Shown here piece by piece: positions 60,883-64,000 of a stretch of 64,000 bases of DNA. Location of the stretch: contig CAIZWN010000035.1 of the NCBI GenBank assembly GCA_903936705.1, positions 62,001 through 126,000 of the forward strand, written 5' to 3'. The notes under the pieces were generated by a model. It made no database searches and was not told where the DNA came from. It worked only from the letters and a program-made list of their open reading frames with translations. The stretch comes from an uncultured Myxococcales bacterium (GTDB lineage Bacteria > Myxococcota_A > UBA9042 > DTJE01). Every line of letters starts with the position of its first letter. Position 1 is the stretch's first letter. The translations under genes and the position numbers were made by a program.

Positions 60883-62628
60883 TTGAATTCTTTGGACGAC
60901 GTGGAAGTGGTGCAGCCTGTTCCCGCATTGACCGGCATGACCGCGTACTCCACCCCAAAGCACCCGGCCCCGATTGATTTGCACCTGGACGGCAACGAAG
61001 GTGTCCTGCCTCCCGAGGCGCTATTGCAGACGCTGGAGGGGCTTGGTGCCGATGAACTCAGGCGTTATCCGGACGCATTACCCCTCGAGGAGGCCCTTGC
61101 GAGGCGGTTCGGCGTGGACCCTGTGCGCGTGGTAGTGACGGCTGGCGGGGACGACGCGCTGGAACGGGCCGTGCGTGCGGTAGTCGGGCCTGGCCGAAAC
61201 CTGGTGCTGCCGGTGCCGTCGTTCGAGATGCTTGGGCGGTTTGCCAGACTGTCCGGTGGCGACGTGGTGGAACTCCCTTGGCCCGAGGGGACGCCGTTTC
61301 CGATCCTTGGGGTCCTTGCTGCCATTACACCGGACACCGCTGCCGTTGCAGTAGTTTCCCCGAACAACCCCACTGGGGGCGTGGCAACTGCCGAAGACAT
61401 TTTGCGCATTGCGCGAGCCGCGCCTGGGGTGCTGGTCCTTGCAGACCTGGCATACGTCGAATTCGCCGACGAGGACCCCACGCCACACCTGCTGGACCTG
61501 CCCAATGTGGCCGTGTTCAGGACGATGTCAAAGGCCTGGAGTCTCGCCGGCCTGCGGGTCGGGTACGCCATTGCCACACCGGAAGTTGCCGGCTGGATGC
61601 GGGCCACAGGCCTGCCGTACCCGTGTTCAAGACCGTCGCTGGCTCTTGCCGGAGCCCGCGTGGCATCGGGCGAAGCGGCCATGCGGCGTTTCACCAACGA
61701 CGTTCGTAACGAGCGCAATCAACTGTCTGCTAACTTGGCCGGACTGGGGGCAACTGTGTTCCCGTCTCAGGCAAATTTCATACTGGCAAGGTTCGATGAT
61801 GCCCTGTTCGTACGGGACGGTTTGGCTGGGCAGGGAATCGCGGTTCGGGCATTTCCAGGCAACCCTCGTCTGGAGGGCCGCCTGCGCATCACCTGTCCCG
61901 GGGACGCTGTTGCGTTCGCGCGGTTGCAGAACGCTTTGCAGATCACGATGAACCCCCAGGCGCTGCTGTTCGACATGGACGGTGTGCTTGCGGACGTAAG
62001 CGATTCATATCGCCAGGCCATCATCGATGCTGCGGCGGCGTTCGGGGTGCATTTGAGTGCGCAGGAAGTGGCAAAGGCCAAGCGCGAACCCGGTTCGAAC
62101 AACGACTGGGTTGTGACACGCAGGCTTCTGGCAGCCCGGGGAGTTGATGCCACTCTCGAAGAGGTGACGGTACAGTTCGAGACTGCTTACCAGGGCAGCG
62201 ATGCCGCGCCCGGGTTGTGGACGCGGGAGTCGCTGGCAGTGCCGCATGCAACATTGGAACGTCTCGCGGCAAGGCTTCCGCTGGGCATCGTGACGGGGCG
62301 CCCCCGTGGGGACGCGGAACGTTTTTTGCGCCACGCGGGGATTGACGGTCTGTTCAGCGCGGTCGTCTGCATGGGTGACGCGCCCGCCAAGCCGGATCCT
62401 GCGCCGGTCCAACTGGCCATGCAGCGACTCAACGTGAATCGTGCCTGGATGATAGGGGATGCGCCCGATGACGTCCGGGCTGCCCGATCAGCCGGGGTGC
62501 TTCCTCTGGGAATCGTCACTCCAGGCGAGGATTCGGGTGAGTCTACCGGCGCACTGATGATTGCCGGCGCATCGCGGGTTGTTGACTCGGTTGCCCAGCT
62601 TGAAGGACTGCTGCCACAATTGGCTTGA
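60883..62628 (+). CDS. hisC: Fused histidinol-phosphate aminotransferase and HAD phosphatase
   Basis: 581 residues from TTG 60883, with AGGAGG five bases upstream. Residues 1-350: HisC, fold type I aminotransferase, with LDGNEG, SPNNPTGG, DLAYVEF and the PLP Lys217 in TMSKAWSLAGLRVGYA. Residues 355-581: HAD hydrolase with nucleophile motif FDMDGVLADVSDSY (Asp364, Asp366), motif II GIVTGRPRG, motif III Lys in AKPDP and motif IV IGDAPDDV. The junction has a Met (ITMNPQALLFDMDG), as if two adjacent genes lost a stop codon. The HAD half is a good candidate for the missing histidinol-phosphate phosphatase step, giving two consecutive-pathway activities in one chain. It resembles HAD proteins that sit in his operons elsewhere. 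Confidence 0.9.
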   Translation: MNSLDDVEVVQPVPALTGMTAYSTPKHPAPIDLHLDGNEGVLPPEALLQTLEGLGADELRRYPDALPLEEALARRFGVDPVRVVVTAGGDDALERAVRAVVGPGRNLVLPVPSFEMLGRFARLSGGDVVELPWPEGTPFPILGVLAAITPDTAAVAVVSPNNPTGGVATAEDILRIARAAPGVLVLADLAYVEFADEDPTPHLLDLPNVAVFRTMSKAWSLAGLRVGYAIATPEVAGWMRATGLPYPCSRPSLALAGARVASGEAAMRRFTNDVRNERNQLSANLAGLGATVFPSQANFILARFDDALFVRDGLAGQGIAVRAFPGNPRLEGRLRITCPGDAVAFARLQNALQITMNPQALLFDMDGVLADVSDSYRQAIIDAAAAFGVHLSAQEVAKAKREPGSNNDWVVTRRLLAARGVDATLEEVTVQFETAYQGSDAAPGLWTRESLAVPHATLERLAARLPLGIVTGRPRGDAERFLRHAGIDGLFSAVVCMGDAPAKPDPAPVQLAMQRLNVNRAWMIGDAPDDVRAARSAGVLPLGIVTPGEDSGESTGALMIAGASRVVDSVAQLEGLLPQLA

Positions 62629-62646
62629 TTCCGTGTGGAGGTCAGC

Positions 62647-63231
62647 GTGAACCGACGTTTCAGTACGACGCGGGAGACCCGGGAAACGATGATCCGTGTG
62701 GACCTTGACCTGGACGGAACGGGACAGGCACAGGTCCGGACGGGTCTAGGATTCCTGGATCATCTGCTGACGGCCCTGGTCAGGCACGCGCGATTCGACC
62801 TGGAGCTCGCATGCGATGGGGACCTGCACGTGGATGACCACCACACGGCTGAGGACTGCGCGCTGGTGATTGGGTCCGCCCTCGACAGCGCACTTGGGGA
62901 TCGACGTGGCATCGCACGGTTCGGAGAGGCACACGCCCCGCTGGACGAGGCGCTGGCCCGTGCCGTGGTTGATCTGTCCGGACGGCCCATGCCGATCATC
63001 GACCTGGGACTGGCGAGACCGTCGATCGGTGGCCTTTCATCCGAGATGGTGACCCACGTCCTGAAGTCCCTTGCGGTGGCCGGACGGATGGCCCTGCACG
63101 TGGACGTTCTGCGCGGTGACAACGACCATCACAAGGCCGAGGCGGCGTTCAAGGCCACTGCGCTGGCACTGCGTCGGGCAGTTGCACTGGACGGTTCCGA
63201 CGAGATTCCATCGACCAAGGGCATGCTGTAG
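62647..63231 (+). CDS. hisB: Imidazoleglycerol-phosphate dehydratase (HisB)
   Basis: 194 residues from GTG 62647 (GGAGG six bases upstream). Single-domain dehydratase without the phosphatase domain found in E. coli HisB. Metal-binding motifs: GLGFLDHLL, DLHVDDHHTAEDCALVIG and the second half GDNDHHKAEAAFKATALALR. It ends IPSTKGML, a typical C-terminus. It makes imidazole-acetol phosphate for the HisC domain encoded just upstream. The stop is 4 bases before hisH. Confidence 0.95.
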   Translation: MNRRFSTTRETRETMIRVDLDLDGTGQAQVRTGLGFLDHLLTALVRHARFDLELACDGDLHVDDHHTAEDCALVIGSALDSALGDRRGIARFGEAHAPLDEALARAVVDLSGRPMPIIDLGLARPSIGGLSSEMVTHVLKSLAVAGRMALHVDVLRGDNDHHKAEAAFKATALALRRAVALDGSDEIPSTKGML

Positions 63232-63235
63232 GAAC

Positions 63236-63862
63236 ATGACAAAAGCCTCCCCGGAAATCACAGTTGTCGTGACCGGCGTCGCCAATCTTGCGTCGGTGCT
63301 GGCCGGTTGGAAGCGCCTGGGCCTGGCAACGCGTGTCACCGAGGATCCCGAGGATGTAGAGCGCGCCGACTTCGTCGAACTGCCTGGGGTTGGCGCCTTC
63401 GGGGCAGCCATGGATCGCCTGCGCGCCACCGGCCTGGACCAGGCGCTGGTCAGGAGGGTGCAGTCCGACCGGCCTACGCTGGCCATTTGTGTGGGACTCC
63501 AGGTTCTGTGCGATGCCAGCGAGGAAAGCCCGGGTGTCGCCGGCCTTGGATTGGTGCCCGGGACCGTGCAACGATTCCCCGATCACGTTCGGATACCGCA
63601 GTTCGGCTGGAACCAGGTGCAGAATCCGGCTGGCGGGCCGATAGTCGATGGTTACGCCTACTTCGCAAATTCCTACCGTCTGCCCCTGGCGCCTGCTGGA
63701 TTCGCGGCGGCCACATCGGATCACGGCGGGGCCTTCGTTGCAGCCATTTGGCGCGGCAACATGCTGGCATGCCAGTTTCATCCCGAACTTTCTGGGGCGT
63801 GGGGACTGGGTCTGCTGGACCGCTGGGTTCGCGGACGCACCGGGAAAGGAGGATCGCCGTGA
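63236..63862 (+). CDS. hisH: Imidazole glycerol phosphate synthase glutaminase subunit (HisH)
   Basis: 208 residues. Class I glutamine amidotransferase that supplies ammonia to HisF. The nucleophile Cys is in [12 protein letters not shown], the His-Glu of the triad in ACQFHPELS, and the start is [13 protein letters not shown]-like, with [12 protein letters not shown]. Where the usual GxGN(L) motif reads YGAGN, this protein has TGVAN. ATG 63236 follows hisB closely; the stop overlaps the hisF GTG as GTGA (63859-63862). Confidence 0.93.
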   Translation: MTKASPEITVVVTGVANLASVLAGWKRLGLATRVTEDPEDVERADFVELPGVGAFGAAMDRLRATGLDQALVRRVQSDRPTLAICVGLQVLCDASEESPGVAGLGLVPGTVQRFPDHVRIPQFGWNQVQNPAGGPIVDGYAYFANSYRLPLAPAGFAAATSDHGGAFVAAIWRGNMLACQFHPELSGAWGLGLLDRWVRGRTGKGGSP

Positions 63863-64000
63863 TCACAGCGCGCATCCTGCCATGCCTGGACGTCAAGGAC
63901 GGGCGAGTGGTCAAGGGCATCAAGTTCCAGGGGCTGAGGGACGCCGGCGACCCGGCCGAGAGGGCCGCTGCGTACGAGGCGCAAGGCGCGGACGAACTGG
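63859..64000 (+). CDS. hisF: Imidazole glycerol phosphate synthase cyclase subunit HisF, N-terminal part (cut by window edge)
   Basis: GTG 63859 begins a frame that runs open to the window edge: [19 protein letters not shown], the canonical HisF beta-strand 1 with catalytic Asp11, then [16 protein letters not shown] and [15 protein letters not shown] lies 5-9 bases upstream. HisF closes the imidazole ring with ammonia from HisH. hisA is not present between hisH and hisF. Confidence 0.95.
   Translation, partial: MITARILPCLDVKDGRVVKGIKFQGLRDAGDPAERAAAYEAQGADEL

Overview
The window is a continuous stretch of high-GC, densely coded bacterial chromosome. Evidence for the kind of organism: large lipoproteins with Asp/Ser/Thr-rich linkers after the lipobox, secreted cysteine-rich repeat proteins with CGDDGC-type motifs, giant TPR proteins, a Bat/MoxR operon and an [FeFe]-hydrogenase. 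Together these suggest a Gram-negative member of the former Deltaproteobacteria, most like Myxococcota and their relatives, with at least a facultatively anaerobic life. This placement is inference. No rRNA, tRNA, CRISPR array, insertion sequence or phage gene was recognised.

Layout. 1-6.0 kb: housekeeping genes, with the start of mutL, divergent dnaB, and a minus-strand rpsB-tsf-pyrH-frr translation operon followed by a HAD-like gene. 6.5-8.8 kb: a histidine-kinase remnant and a C25 (gingipain-like) peptidase lipoprotein. 9.0-13.1 kb: an operon of a lone receiver protein, NuoE-like and NuoF-like subunits and an [FeFe]-hydrogenase. 13.4-18.1 kb: enolase, an iron-sulfur flavoprotein and a GT39-type membrane glycosyltransferase. 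18.3-27.8 kb: a seven-gene MoxR-DUF58-Bat operon. 27.9-33.9 kb: a Cys-rich lipoprotein divergent from a 1527-residue TPR protein.

34.3-45.3 kb: three radical SAM genes (one with two radical SAM domains, one with an apparent internal deletion), a seven-repeat Cys-rich lipoprotein, a lytic transglycosylase and a GT87-like membrane protein. 45.3-56.2 kb: one long minus-strand directon. Its first half encodes class II aldolase, class III aminotransferase, SCP2 protein, FGGY kinase and a TetR regulator; its second half encodes a neutral ceramidase lipoprotein, a VolA-like lipoprotein, a FadL channel and another envelope protein. A near-perfect 18-bp palindrome sits just upstream of its first gene. 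56.4-64 kb: murB, a large lipoprotein and the histidine operon hisG-hisC::HAD-hisB-hisH-hisF (hisF cut by the window edge).

How the genes fit together. The hydrogenase genes form an NAD(H)-linked hydrogenase. The aldolase-to-FadL directon reads as one regulon that could release, import and process lipid- or polyol-derived carbon; this joint function is a hypothesis. At three genes (mutL, dnaB, murB) a promoter-like pair lies so close to the start codon that the mRNA would be leaderless, and none has a clear ribosome binding site.
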